The notes under the pieces were generated by a model. It ran no database searches, had not been told where the DNA came from, and saw nothing but the letters and a program-made list of their open reading frames with translations. A program made the position numbers and the translations under genes. Below are positions 12,120 to 25,600 of a stretch of DNA of 64,000 bases, piece by piece (the first letter of the stretch is position 1; every line of letters starts with the position of its first letter). This DNA comes from Phoronis australis (Eukaryota; Phoronida; Phoronidae): contig NMRA01000615.1 in NCBI GenBank assembly GCA_002633005.1, positions 3,419 through 67,418 on the forward strand, in the 5' to 3' direction.

Positions 12120-12955
12120 TTATGTGTCGTCATCTACCGGCGTCCGGCGTCAGGTGTCCGCTGTTCTATCTCCAACACCCTTTGGCGTACATGTACGTTC
12201 ATGAAATTTTGCACATATGTTTCTTTCATGGATGGGGCGGCATGTACGAATTTTGGGACGGATCTGCTTACCTGTGTGCCCCCTGGTGGTAATTTTTATT
12301 TTTTTACGTTTACCTTTGTATCTTCAAAAGTCCTCAACCGATTTTCATGAACTTTGGCACATACGCCTCTATTAATGAGGTGAATCCATCCTCCCGTCTT
12401 CGGATGGATTCGACGTAGTCTGCACCACCTAGTGGCCATTTTTGTTGTGTTCGAGTGTTTTTGACGCCCACCCCTCTATCAACCAAACTGCTCTAAGGAT
12501 GATTGTGAAAATTAGGTGTATGTTCTTACTATGAACAGGACGGCTGTTGATGGATTTCTGACGATCAACCAAACCATTCTAAAGATGATTTTGAAAAGTG
12601 ACGTACAGTATATGTTCTCAGTGTGAAGAGGGCGGTTGACGATGGCGACTTTGACTACCGTGGCACATCCCAGTGGTAGTTTTGTTTTGTTTTGCGCCCA
12701 TTGCTGCATCTCCTAAGCCCACAGCAAGATCTCTATGAAATTTAGCTAAAAACAGACGACACTTTCTTTCAGGCAAATCCAAGGAACGCTGTGTCCCATA
12801 TTGGCAATTTTATTTTTTTCCGTTTTCCTTTGTTTCTGTGAAGTTCCTTTACAGATTTTTACGAAATGTAATAAAATGATTGATGGCATGTTCCCGTTTT
12901 CTGATGGATTGAACGTTTTTGTGCCATCTAGTGGCCATTTTTATGAAACAAATAA
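12120..12955. repeat. Long degenerate dispersed repeat, copy I
   Basis: The sequence is built from recurring phrases such as CCAAACCACTCTAAGGATGA, CCTAGTGGCCATTTTTG, TCTCCTAAGCCCACAGCA and TTTACCTTTGTATCTTCAA, in the same order as at 14460-16110. It has no long open frame. Similar GTCCGGCGTC-containing repeats are common in marine invertebrates. Within the copy some phrases occur more than once, so the repeat has internal tandem units. Confidence 0.7.
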
Positions 12956-13033
12956 ACAACCCTAGAAGCACAAATTTGCAGTGCATTCGTAGGCGCATTT
13001 CAACACTCCTTGTTGTTCTTGTTAGGCTGGGTA

Positions 13034-13127
13034 CTCGCATGCGGAGCACATGTACATGTATACTTCTATCTTTGGAGAGAGTTAGTGCTCCGGCTTGACC
13101 AAATGTACATGTACATGTAGTTACTGT
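13034..13127. repeat. ACATGTACATGTA-rich patch
   Basis: Two clusters of the self-complementary word ACATGT/TACATGTA occur within 90 bases. The same word recurs at about 15172, 20919, 21091, 23965 and 46636, so it is a genome-wide low-complexity feature rather than a local site. Confidence 0.6.
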
Positions 13128-13567
13128 ATTCTCTCCATGCCATGGGTGCTGAGGCATTGATAGACATAGCTGTTGTGGAATAGAATCCCCTATCTCTGTT
13201 ATTCGTGGGGAAGGATGCATTAACCTCTGTTCATGCGTTCAGCTACTGGATCTTCGTATTTGCACCTGTTTGTGTTCACAAAATTTCCTCAGTTGGCAGA
13301 GTGAATTATGGAATTACTCTTAAGATTTTTCTGAGACTTTTGTGACGCCTGGTCTCCGCTGGCATCTCAGATGTCACAGCCCTCCCAGTCGATGGCGTGA
13401 GTCACTGGCGGAAGTTGACATTTATAGTTCCTCGACTAGAACAAGAAAGTAACTCTTGTTTACATCCCCGGGACTAGAAATTCTAGAATTTGTTGTAAAT
13501 TACTCATGTTTTGGATTCAACGACCTCTAACGGAGTGCAATCCACGTACATGTCTACCTTCACGTAG

Positions 13568-13615
13568 TCGCCGTCTTCTGTGGTCTACTGCTCACGGCAC
13601 TGCAAGATGTTCAAG
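13568..13615 (+). CDS. Gene B exon 1: hydrophobic leader (signal peptide core)
   Basis: The frame open from 13531 to 13615 encodes VVAVFCGLLLTALQDVQ and ends at donor GTATGA in phase 1, exactly the phase needed for exon 2. This looks like a signal-peptide core with cleavage near ALQDVQA. A TAA precedes the frame at 13528 and no in-frame ATG lies between. A branch-like CTAAC and the acceptor CTACCTTCACGTAG just before 13568 suggest this is a second exon, with the methionine in an unplaced earlier one. Confidence 0.5.
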
Positions 13616-16600
13616 GTATGAAACTTCAAATCCTACATATAATATATACCCCAATGATTGTATCTTTGCCCAACGTTTTTTTAAGTAAAATGATGAGAAC
13701 TTTTTTGTTGTCATATTTCCGTGTTCTCGTGAGCTACATGTAATTGCGCAATATTCGCTGTAGGTTATACGTTTAGAAATGAAATTATACGCAAGTCTTC
13801 TCCTCGAAGTAATGAACTTTTTTGTCAGAGTAACTTCGAACATAGCAATACCGAACAGTGCTCACTATGGGAACAAGTTCATCTTTAGTTTCCCCATGGG
13901 GGGACAGGATGCAATTTCGGGCCAAGGGCTGCTGCGGCTGCATATGACAAGCACTGAACGTGTCAGAGTCAATGTTAAAAAGAAGACGGCACGAGCGTGA
14001 GGCTTCAAGTTTCATTTTTTCCTTGACGGATTCTCAAATTGCATTTTAAACAAACTACTTTAGGATGCGGTTAATCCTGTTTCACATAAAAGACTTTCGA
14101 CTTCTTTGGCCGTAAGTCTGACTTGCGCCTGTTGTAAATGTCTCACTAACGAAACATGTCTACGTTTTGGTCATAACTCCACACCCTTTTTGACATGAGT
14201 GGCTACTCCACCAAAATGCACGGAGCATGAGTTATTTCCACTTAAATTGAGTACGTTACTAGGGGACTTTTCATGCAGGCTTTAATCTACATGTAAATCA
14301 ATGAGAGCCCCGACTCAGATTTGCTGGATATAAATTGAGTTACTAGATTGAGGCTCATGAATATAAATACAGAAGAATAAATAGCAGTGTCAGCCTCTCC
14401 CCTTGTTTGATTAGTTGAAATTCTCTAATAGGCGCTGCGTATTTATACTATATGTGTGTTATATTGCCGTCATCTCTGTCTGGGCGTACGGCGATCTTGA
14501 AGATTTGGCACTTGGCTGATGTATTCCTGTGGAGCTGACGTGGGATGACGACGAATTTCGGACGGATCCGGCTACTGCTGTGCCCTCTAGTGAAAACTTT
14601 ATTTTTTTACGTTTACCTCTGTATCTTGAAATGTCCCTAAAGGAATTTTATGGAACTTGGCGCATAGGCATCGATTACTAAGTTGACGCTATCCTTCCGT
14701 TTTCGGGTGGATTCGAGGTATTTTGCGCCATGTTTTTACTTGTTTTTGAGTCTGGCTTATAGCGCCCTCCCCTCTCTCAACCAAATCACCTTAAGGATGA
14801 CTGTGGAAATTAGCATAATGTTCTTAATGTATCGAGAGCGGTAGACGATGGTTTCCCGAAGACTTCAACTACTGTGGCACCTCCTAGTGGCAGTTATTTT
14901 TCGCATCCAAAGTTCATCTCCTAAGCCTCCAACAGGATCTTGACTAGATTTGGCAGATATTTTTCAATGAAGTTGACGACATATGAAGACTAATTTCGGA
15001 CGGATCCGACTACTGGTGTATCCCCTTGTGACATTTTTTTTGAATCGTTTACCTGTGTATCTTCAAAATCCTCAACATATTTTCATGAAATTTCAATTGG
15101 CACGTGGGCAGGTTAGGGACGTGGCGCCGTCTTTTTGTTTTCGGACGGATTCAAGGTATTTTGTGCCACTTACATGTACATGTACTGTTGTGGCATTTTT
15201 GCTGTTTTCGAATCTGTTTTTGCCACCGCCCCGGTATCAACCAAACCACCCTAAGGATGATTGTGAAAATTGGCATACACAGTACGTTCTTAGTAAGAAG
15301 AGACGGCTGATGATAATTTTACGACGAGTCTGACACCTGTGACTCGTCTCTATGGCAGCTTTGTTTTTGCGCCCGTAACTGTACATGTATCTCTTAAGCC
15401 CACAGCTAAATCTTCATTAAATTGAGTACAGTAAATGTATACACGAAGTTGACAACGGACGACGACGACTTTTTTACGGATCCAGCGAACACTGAACCCC
15501 CTTGTGGCAATTTAATTTCGTTCTCCTTTATTTCTGTGAAGCTCCTGGACCAATTTTTATGCAATCTGGTAAATAGATTTCTATTAAAGTAACGATGACA
15601 TGTTCGGAAGGATTTGACGTATTTTGCGCCGACTAAACATAATTTTTACTGTTTTCGATCTTGTTTTTTGCCATGTGCCCTTGTTTCGCTAAACCCCTGT
15701 AAGGTTAATGAAAATTGACAAATGTGTTCCTACTGAGAACAGGATGGCTTACGATGATCTTCAGATGGTTCCAACAACAGTGGTTTGTCTTAGTGGCATT
15801 TTTGTTGTGTCCGTGGCCGAATCTCCTAAACCCTTTGCAGGACCTTTGTTAAGTTTTTTACTGTCTTCTTCGGTATGACATGGATTTGACGTAGTACACG
15901 CCCTTCAGAGGTTATTTTAATTATGTTTGACTTTGTATTAAGCGAAACCGCTCATAATACGAGAATTATGAAGTTTGTCATATATGTTCATATTGGGAAG
16001 AGGACAGCTGACCATAATTTTTTAATGGCGCCGATTACTGTGGTGCTTCCTAGTGCATATTTTGCGTCTGTAACTGTGGTTTCTAGTGGCAATTCGCCTT
16101 GCGTTTGAATCTTTTAGATGGATTGGCAAATAGCTTTGGGACACGACGACACCTTGCCATTTTTTGGATGGCCAATTTCACGATACTACGTAAATACACC
16201 CCTAGAAAACCACTGTGTGGGGTGCGGTGGTGGGTGCATTTCAACGGTTCGCGCTGCTGGTGTTTTAAACTTTCGACATAAACTGATATCAGCGGAAGCC
16301 ACTGGCTTTGTCTTAGCACTGGAGCACGCCGTCCTTGCTCATCCGTTGATATTTCAAAAGGTTTGTGTATGCCTAACATTGTACCAAATTGCAAGAAGTT
16401 GTCACAAAGGTCTCAATTTCTACAAATCTACATGTATCCGCGCTAGTCTAAGTTTGCGAGACCCAAAACATAACGCATGCACGTGGGGCAAAAATTTCGC
16501 ATAGGAATGGAAAGGCTTTATTTCAATCCGGCAATTCAGCATTCCAACCTCAGGGGAACAGAACAGTTCTGACTTGGTTTTGCCTCACAGAACACACACC

Positions 16601-19600
16601 GGTGGGCTTGTCACCTTTTCGTTGCTCTGTCGAAAACCTTATGCCTCATATCTTTCACATCAAATGCTGTACATGTGAATATTTTTGGCTCTATTGAAGA
16701 GCAAGGGATGATAAGAAAAAGGGGCAAAATCAGAAATTAGCACTTATCGCTTCAAAACCACTACGGCCTGCCGATGCGCCATATAAGAATTAGATTCCGA
16801 AAGCAAACTTTCTACAGATGCCTAAAGTGGCCACAAAGTGCTGTCAGCTAACTATTTTTACAATGCTGGCTTAAACTTGCAACCGATTTCTCTGTCGCTG
16901 CTCCGCAATGCCTATAACATGTATGCAGCAGGAGGCGCCATCTTGATGAACAATGCATCTACAGCCGTACTAGTGATATTGTCTCATTTGCAATATGTCA
17001 AATACAAACAAACCAGAATGCGATTCACTGAGCCTGCATGCAACGTCTACCTAAAAACTGACCCTAACTGTGGCCTACCCCTAGATCCTAATTTTTGGAC
17101 CGGTGCTGCATCTTGTCCGCGGTTGCAGACCGACTGTTCAGTGCTAGCTCACTGACTAATCATCTCCAGTGGGTTATTGCACAGCGGTTAACGGGCTTGA
17201 AAAAGAAACAATTTCATGCTCAAAAGGTAAAACGACAAAATGGCGTTTCAAGGTCACGAAAAAATCATTTAAACCCTCATTAACAATGGTTCGTCTTCGT
17301 ATTACTATGATCATTTTTCTTATTATTATCGTTATTGTTATGATCATCATTATTATTATTAATGTTTGTATTATGTAAAAATGAAGGTGATATTGGAGGT
17401 GACATATGACGTTTATGATGATGTTGATGACGACAGTGATAATGGTGACGGCATAGTTTAACTGCTTTAACGATGTCGTCTTGATAGTCAGCGGGCTGAG
17501 AGAGTGGTTGTTGAGCCCTACAGAGAGACGATCCATCCAGTCAAGCTCGAATCAAGTGAACAGAGACTGTATACCATTCATTATGATGCGATAGTAGTAG
17601 AGACGGAGGACGGAAAGAAAATCGCGCTTTATGCCATGAACACGTACGTACAACTATAAGTAGGTAACACGTGGCGTGTATTCTACATACTTTTGTTATA
17701 ACAACAGCACTATAAAACGCATTATACCACAATATTAGAGTCAAATGGAAGATAAAACCGTGTAATAACCCATAAAGTTATCTCACTAGTGAGATAACGA
17801 TTTGGCGGGAAACCGAGGACGGTGTCGAACCCGGCACCTTGGTATTGCTGATCGCCAACTTTAACCACTACACCACGCAGCGAATGACGTCTTCACGAGT
17901 GAAAATAGAATACCTAAATGAGCACGCGCAATAATCGCACGTTCATCAAACCGCATTGTACTGTACTTGTACGCTACGAAAAATAAGACACATAATTTCC
18001 ATAAAAATGATATCTTAATTCAGTGAATTTTTTCTCTCATGTCCTCTTACTTGTAAATCACCGATCTCCAGTTTGAATGCGGGTATCGTGTCGTCAGGAT
18101 CTTTGACTTGAGAATTATATTCAGTTACCAGTGGTAACCTACTTTAGCAGACGATAATTTCCCNCATGTATGCAGCAGGAGGCGCCATCTTGATGAACAG
18201 TGCATCTACAGCCGTACTAGTGATATTGTCTCATTTGCAACATGTCAAATACAAACAAACCAGAATGCGATTAACTGAGCCTGCATGCAACGTCTACCTA
18301 AAAACTGACCCTAACTGTGGCCTACCCCTAGATCCTAATTTTTGGACCGGTGCTGCATCTTGTCCGCGGCTGCAGACCGACTGTTCAGTGCTAGCTCACT
18401 GACTAATCATCTCCAGTGGGTTATTGCACAGCCGTTAACGGGCTTGAAAAAGAAACAATTTCATGCTCAAAAGGTAAAACGACAAAATGGCGTTTCAAGG
18501 TCACGAAAAAATCATTTAAACCCTCATTAACAATGGTTCGTCTTCGTATTACTATGATCATTGTTCTTATTATTATCGTTATTGTTATGATCATCATTAT
18601 TATTATTAATATTTGTATTATGTAAAAATGAAGGTGATATTGGAGGTGACATATGACGTTTATGATGATGTTGATGACGACAGTGATAATGGTGACGGCA
18701 TAGTTTAACTGCTTTAACGATGTCGTCTTGATAGTCAACGGGCTGAGAGAGTGGTCGTTGAGCCCTACAGAGAGACGATCCATCCAGTCAAACTCGAATC
18801 AAGTGAACAGAGACTGTACACCATTCATTATGATGCGATAGTAGTAGAGACGGAGGACGGAAAGAAAATCGCGCTTTATGCCATGAACACGTACGTACAA
18901 CTATAAGTAGGTAACACGTGGCGTGTATTCTACATACTTTTGTTATAACAACAGCACTATAAAACGCATTACAAGTCTTCTTTAATATGAAGCTTGCGTC
19001 TAGGAATACTTGCTAAGAGATCTTGAAATCTCACAACTACATGTAGCTGACTGTCACTTCAGATGCATGGTTGTATAGCGGTAAAAACGCTGTGGAGCAT
19101 CATTTTTGGTGCCCCACAGTGTTTTTACCGCCTTCATCATTCACAAACTTGCAGCATGCTGTTTGCAGCTTCAAACGAGGTTCTGTTTGTGATGTACATG
19201 TAATTACAGCGCCAATGCTTGATCACCGCTCTTATATCAACCGATGCTGCAAAGTTCGAAGTACTTAGTGCACGCGGTTACAGTGGCTTTGAGAAACGAC
19301 GTTTGACTGTGACCGTTAAAGTGGAACTTGCACGCTAATTCCTTATCTCTGTGATTGTTTGGTCAAATTAGTTAGAAACACAAGATATAGCGTCAATGTG
19401 AATTTGAAGTACGTTGAAAACTGAGAAATGTTTGAAGAACGAGTTTTGTGTCCAAAATGATCCGCCGTTAATCACTCAACCATGTTCAGTAAGTATAGTG
19501 ACATAGTGTTGGCGAATAACACTGTATGATGCGGGCTATGTGAGTCCCCAAGGTACGTCATTACTGTAAAGGTCACATGTGCAGAATTTTTTATTTTCAA

Positions 19601-22600
19601 ATTAACAAGTTGTCAATGAAAACAGTTGCATTTTGTTCATAGTACATGTAGATGATGTTCAAATAGCATTGTCGTTTAGTTCATGCTATACATTAGCATA
19701 GTTAGGAGCACGAAAATACACCTTTAAAACAGCATTGATCACGCTTTACCTCCAGTAATCCACGTTTTAGTTACAAATATCACACTTAAAATGTAGGAGC
19801 TCAGGTGCATACCACACGAGGTCACCGCTGTCTGAAATCAATTTTACGTAATGAGTTAAGAGTGACTGCATGGAGAAATCCGGCAAAATGCAGTAATCAA
19901 GGACCTTGAATCGTCACGAATTTTGAAATTGGTGTCGCGTTATTATCTCTTAGGTTCACCTTAATCGTAAAAAAATAAAATTTGTCGCGTCAGGACTCTC
20001 TTCATGAAAACAAAAAAACAAGCAATTACATGTAGTTACCACACTTTCTCAGAAGACAAGTTTCAGGTTTAACAAAAGCCTTTAAAACATATCTGGACAA
20101 AAATAAATACACCACAACACAGACCAAAGCTCACGCACATCACCGTGTTTTAGTGATTTTATGTTTTGCTTTCGCTTACTACTTCCACTGACTGTGAGCC
20201 CAAACTGGTGAAGATCAACCCAGAGTTCTCGTCAAAATCCTACGCAATATGAATAGAATAGAATAAAATTATGAAATGCACGGATACCAATTTCAGCCCT
20301 AGTTTCATTGCCGTGGATCCGGGATTTTTTCGTCCACAGTAAACAATTCTTGTGAAGGCAGTTAGCGCTGTTTTCTGGAGATAAAGAATCTCAAAATTGT
20401 GTGCATCCCTGAGCCGTTAGAGTTTCAATACTTAACAAATTTCAAAGCTTTTGTTAAGAAAATGACAAAAGGTTGTGGTTTTGTGACAGCTTTTGCATAG
20501 TTATGAGCGTGGATTATTAAATTTTCATGGAAGTTCTGGCCCAGCAAACCTCGGTTGCATTCCAATGGCGGACTATCCTCAGGTTCGTTGCGCGTTCCAT
20601 GACCACAAAGACACACCGCGCTGCTTCTTCATGTTGAGAAACTTGTTGAGTTGTTACCTATGTTCAGTTGCATAAGAAGCGTGGGGCAGGATCTCAAGAA
20701 CCATCCATCTGAACGGTGACGTCAAAGAGGCAACTGACACAGGTGATCGTGCTCTATCGGATCAGTCTGTACTGGTAGTTCGCAGCAGTTGCTTAAAATT
20801 GATAAAATTGGAGACATCTTCCATCAGATTTTATCTCTAAAATGTAAAAGGCCAATTATACAAAAATCGTTAATTTTTCAAAACTAAGAATACGTCTGTA
20901 ATTTATCATTCCCCCTACATGTACATGTAGGTGTACAATTAAGTTATGCCTAAATAATCTGTGTTACGTCACGCTTACAATTTTGCCTGATGCTCTCGTG
21001 TGCTCGTTCTTAATGCATTCACGTCCTAAGGACCATAGATGTCTCCCCATGATTTCACACACTAACATGGTCTCACTAAGGGCACCCCTATACATGTACA
21101 TGTACATGTATGAGGATGGTCTGGTTCAGTCCGTGCGCGAAATGTTCAAATGCGACAGAGCAATTACTGACCCAGGTGAATGCCGGTCTGGAGATCTCAC
21201 TACTATCTACAGTTTGATGTTTTTAACCAGTTCGTATGTCAGTTTACTAGAGCGGGGGACTCTTGAGGGTCTAATCAATGTCGAACCTACAGTAGCGAGA
21301 CTCGAGAAACATGCAAATTCAGATGAATTTGTAAGATGATTGTGTAAATGTGCTTTACAGTCGTTAGTGGTTGAATGCACTATTGAGCCCAGCCCAAGTT
21401 TTATCAATGTTGAGATGACTTTGGATGTACATGTGAACAGTAAAAACTTACGTTCTTTTGTATACTAAAAAGTAAAATGCTTGAAATGCAGAATTGCGTT
21501 TTACATTTTTGGTGCCTAGTTCTTATTTAACAGTAGCGTAAAGCACACCAGGGTGTCGTCATCACCGTAAAGTTCATCAGTTGCATGAAACAGTCTCAAA
21601 TATGAATTCACTTACTCCCCTATATCGTCTGAACAATTATGCCTTTGCTTACTCACAAATGATACGTTTTTCTGTCGTTTTACCTTTGTCATGAGCTCCT
21701 CTTTGACTAATAATACTTTCTAATTATATAAATTGAGACCCTAATTTATTGAAATTAGTACGGTATTATAGCTTACATTAGGAGTGAAGCATGAAAAGAT
21801 CCCTAGTTATTTCCAAATAATACGTGAAACTGTGTCATACTGTTGCACTATGTGACTGACATTAGTGTACGCCAGAACGATATGTAAATACATGCACGTG
21901 TGTCGGTCAGCTCGTGAGAACACGTAGAGTTCTCTGTGTTTTGTGGTCCGTGCACATGTCTGCAGACCACTTACTCTTTTAAACCGCGGGTACACGTACA
22001 TGGACATCAGAGCGGATCAGTTATTCAAATACTCGAATGATCCATTCAAATACACGTAACTGAGACACGGATTTCAGGGAAACAGTGAGCACGAGAATAG
22101 GATTTCTCAAATTCTGCTGTCAAACCGGATGTTGAATTGGCAACAACTAATTATGCTTACCCGCGATGTGTTACAATGTTACCTCTTGATATTTTCATAC
22201 GTAATGTATATACAGTAATAACGTACAGTATTTACAAGGATCGATTATAACGTTCTTGTTACAGACCAGAAAATGGAGGATCGGAAGGATTCGTCGTATT
22301 GCCGGTAGTTGGGCTGGGTATTTACTATTCATTTGGCTTCTGGTCCCAGCCCAAAGCCGAAACAAAATATCGATTAACATCGCGCGCCACAATTGTATCG
22401 GATCATGTGAAAACGGGAAAAGTTAACAAAATCGTGATTGTCACGCCATCTGTTGAAACGCAGGACAGCGACTGGATAAACCCGCCTGATCCATCATCAC
22501 GATTCCAGGAAATCTATCCGGGTGATAGGATTTACGTTGACTTACCACCTTATGGAGTAAGTTGCTAGACTTGCTATGATATCTTCTAACTACATTTATT

Positions 22601-25600
22601 TACCAATGGATCATTCGCAACACATCCGCTATTTTCATTTCTCCCAAATTAGCCCTCGAAGGTGTACTGTATTACGTCTGTACATGCTCTTTGTTGTAAA
22701 TGTGCATGCCCGACACATAGGAAACCATGGCTTCAACTAGTTTTCAACCAGTAGTGCCCATATGTGCTGGTTTTGCTTGACACTTGATATTTAGGACAAT
22801 CATGGGGGTCTTGAACGTTTCTATTTATTACGCTTGGTGCATCTTGCGACATCTTTCCAGTGCTCAAATTTATTTTGAGAGGGTAGTAACGGCTGTTTAA
22901 GGGAGTTAGGCTTCTCACCAACTGAAACCAGTACGCACAACAGGGGAGTGGGGGTGTTGATTAGAAACCGACATTGGGGTTCGCGATTACCTCTCATATG
23001 TTTCTATCAGAATTTGACAAAGTGAGACAACATACTAAACACTGCTCTTTAGTGTTGTGAGCGCACAAAAAGAGTACTTTGCTTGACATGTTTTCCAACT
23101 TTGGTGTGAGACGTTAGGCAGTTTTGTGTGAAGACCACGGAACGCTTTCCATCAACTTCCGTGACAATTCAGTGACAAGAACGGTATTTCATCATGATGT
23201 CCGTCGCCACTATGTAGCTATTGGTAACAGTGCCTACTTTAAAAATAAATTATATTCATTTCAAATGTGACCAGCTCGCAAGTCAACTAACCAAAAGTAC
23301 TAATTTCCCACTCTCGTCTTTCCGATCAAGACAAGCTCGTCCTCTCAATTAGTGGACATATAGTTTTGACATGTCAATGAAGCTAGAATATCAGCCGGCG
23401 CTGGAGAAAGTAACCTCTGCGATTGTCCAGCGATTGTCCATCAATTTGGGTCACATACATTTGTTTTGACTTCGCTTGCTTTCGATGATCTTGAATCATC
23501 TTCAGTGCAGAAGTTCGGACAACGAACAAGGAAAGGTGTTTGCGAGTTCTAAAAGCACGTGGTGGACCTCATGATTAGCTCAATAAACACTTTGGAACGC
23601 AGAATTAACGAGCCAAGTGTGAAATTCATTCATTTGCCCAACGTACCCTAGTACTATCTTATCAAATACATGCTGAACATATGTCGGTGACAGTACATGT
23701 ACAGGTGGCTTACGAAACATGACCTCGCCGAAAAAAACCTTGTGGTCTGACTCATAGGAACAGGACCACCCTAGTACTCTAAGCATAGTGAACAAGAGCA
23801 CCATTAGTCACCAAAACAAAGCAAAATATCTGGGATATCTAAACGCATGAAGAAAGTTTCGCACAAACTGTGCTATAATACCCTAACCCTATTGACACCT
23901 GTTACTAGGGTAACTCGTAGGGTCACTGAAAATTTAGGACAGTGAAAAACGATCACGGAAGCTACATGTACATGTATATGTAAGTGCTTGAATCGATCTA
24001 ACGCCTGAATAAAAATTTGATGAACATTTTTTAAAATTTTATGTCACTGAATTAGTAACCCACAAATGGTCTTAAATCGTTGCATCGTGGATATTCTGCT
24101 GCTCCTGAGAGCTGTAGCCGGTATAGTTACCCCCAAATGGCTTTGGAAATGTTTGACGCCATACCGGAAGTCATATATCGTGGAAAACTCAAAGAAAGGC
24201 AGCTGTTATAGTAGGTTTGTTGTCTCCTTTCGTTGTATTGGTTTGCACTTATGGGACGTCGTTATGGTAACTGTAGTGGGTGTGATTGTCGGAACTATCC
24301 ACATCTCTTGAATTCGTCGGATCTGTACACTTTTCGTATTTTACTCAAACAGATGATAGCAGACGTGTTGTGGTGATTCAGGCAGACGTCCTCGAGCAGT
24401 GTATTATCATGGACAAGTAGCTTATTCACGCTACCTTTGATACTTCTTTTGTAAACTTGAATACCACCCAGTTTGTGTGGCCAAGTTCTGCTCAAAACAT
24501 GCTCCTATGTCTCTTTGAACAAACTGAAATCCGTTCATCTATATTTCTCAGGTTTATCATATTTCTCAACACACGTCCAAGGGGTCATACAGGATTTATT
24601 CGAAGCTGTCAATAGCCGTGATATTATCTAACTCGTGGTGGACGATGGGAGACTCTTTCAAGTACGGGCACATGGTTGAGATGATACCCCCGCTCAGACA
24701 CCTTGGTCACAGGGCACACGTCAGCGAATTTACCTGGTACGTGTTTGCGCCGGAATCCGGTGGTGCTGTTGAAAATGGCGACGGAACAAATAAAAAACAG
24801 TTCCATTCGTCGATTGTTCAATCATCCGGCAGTGGTGACTTCGAAACGAATATTAAAGCTACGGACGAAAACAGCCAGCCGAAACAGGTGCTGGTAATGG
24901 CAATCTGCTGTAATGAGGAAACGAAGAGCAGGCCCACACTTCTGTATGTGCCCGCTGTAGAACAATACATGAACTATTATTTGTTCATCATTCCCACATC
25001 GCCAGCCAGTCTGAAGCGAAGACATGATGCGACTCCTCTACCTTACACGAACCGCGTGATTGTATTCGGTGAAAACATTGATTGGACAGGACTTCATTTT
25101 GATTCAAACTTGTATGTATTATTGTTTCTTCTTACAATTAATCCCAAATCACTCAGTGAGGAGTACCTGGCGAAAATTTCGCCAAAGACAAAAAGAAATT
25201 CTGTTTGCAGATGTGAAAAATAAAACACAGTGTTTCCGTGTAAACGATGAAAGCAGTCATTGAGCCTTGCAACGACTCCTTCCTGTAATTCCGTGACATG
25301 ATTGTAGAACGTTATGTGCTGATTCAAATAACACTGAGTGGCCAATGGCGACTGTCTTAATTTTGCAAAATACAACATGGCCGACAAAATGTCATGTGAT
25401 GAGTACATAAATTTCAACATAACTTTTGATAAATATGCTAAAAGGAATTTCAAGGTTTTCAATGCAAAGCAATCCGATTCTAGGGTTTATTTGTCATTTG
25501 AAAGTGTGTAGAATGTCCGAAATTCAAATAAGGTCACAAACTCAATGTCAGCGGGTGTGTATGCGGCATGTATACATGTATATGAATGCATGGATAACCA

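Larger units (their letters stand above)
16918..17724 (+). repeat. Duplicated 807-bp block, copy 1 (probable haplotype duplicate)
   Basis: It matches 18165-18971 with about 11 substitutions and no indel that I could see. The second copy starts one base after an N at 18164. Both contain a full exon 3 of gene B. The low, uniform divergence and the adjacent gap indicate unmerged alleles rather than a true exon duplication. Confidence 0.85.

Noticed and set aside
16118-16504. 128-codon frame with GCGGGC
   Set aside because: No homologous exon in the other gene copies and no domain. It lies inside intron 2 of gene B.
16838-17155. 105-codon frame (GGAILMNNASTAVLV) repeated at 18166
   Set aside because: Between the two haplotype copies, three of the four substitutions change residues, unlike the adjacent real exon. 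No domain was recognised.
17174-18783. Two isoleucine-rich 120-codon minus-strand frames
   Set aside because: They are translations of the ATT/ATC simple repeat and the antisense of exon 3 in the duplicated block.
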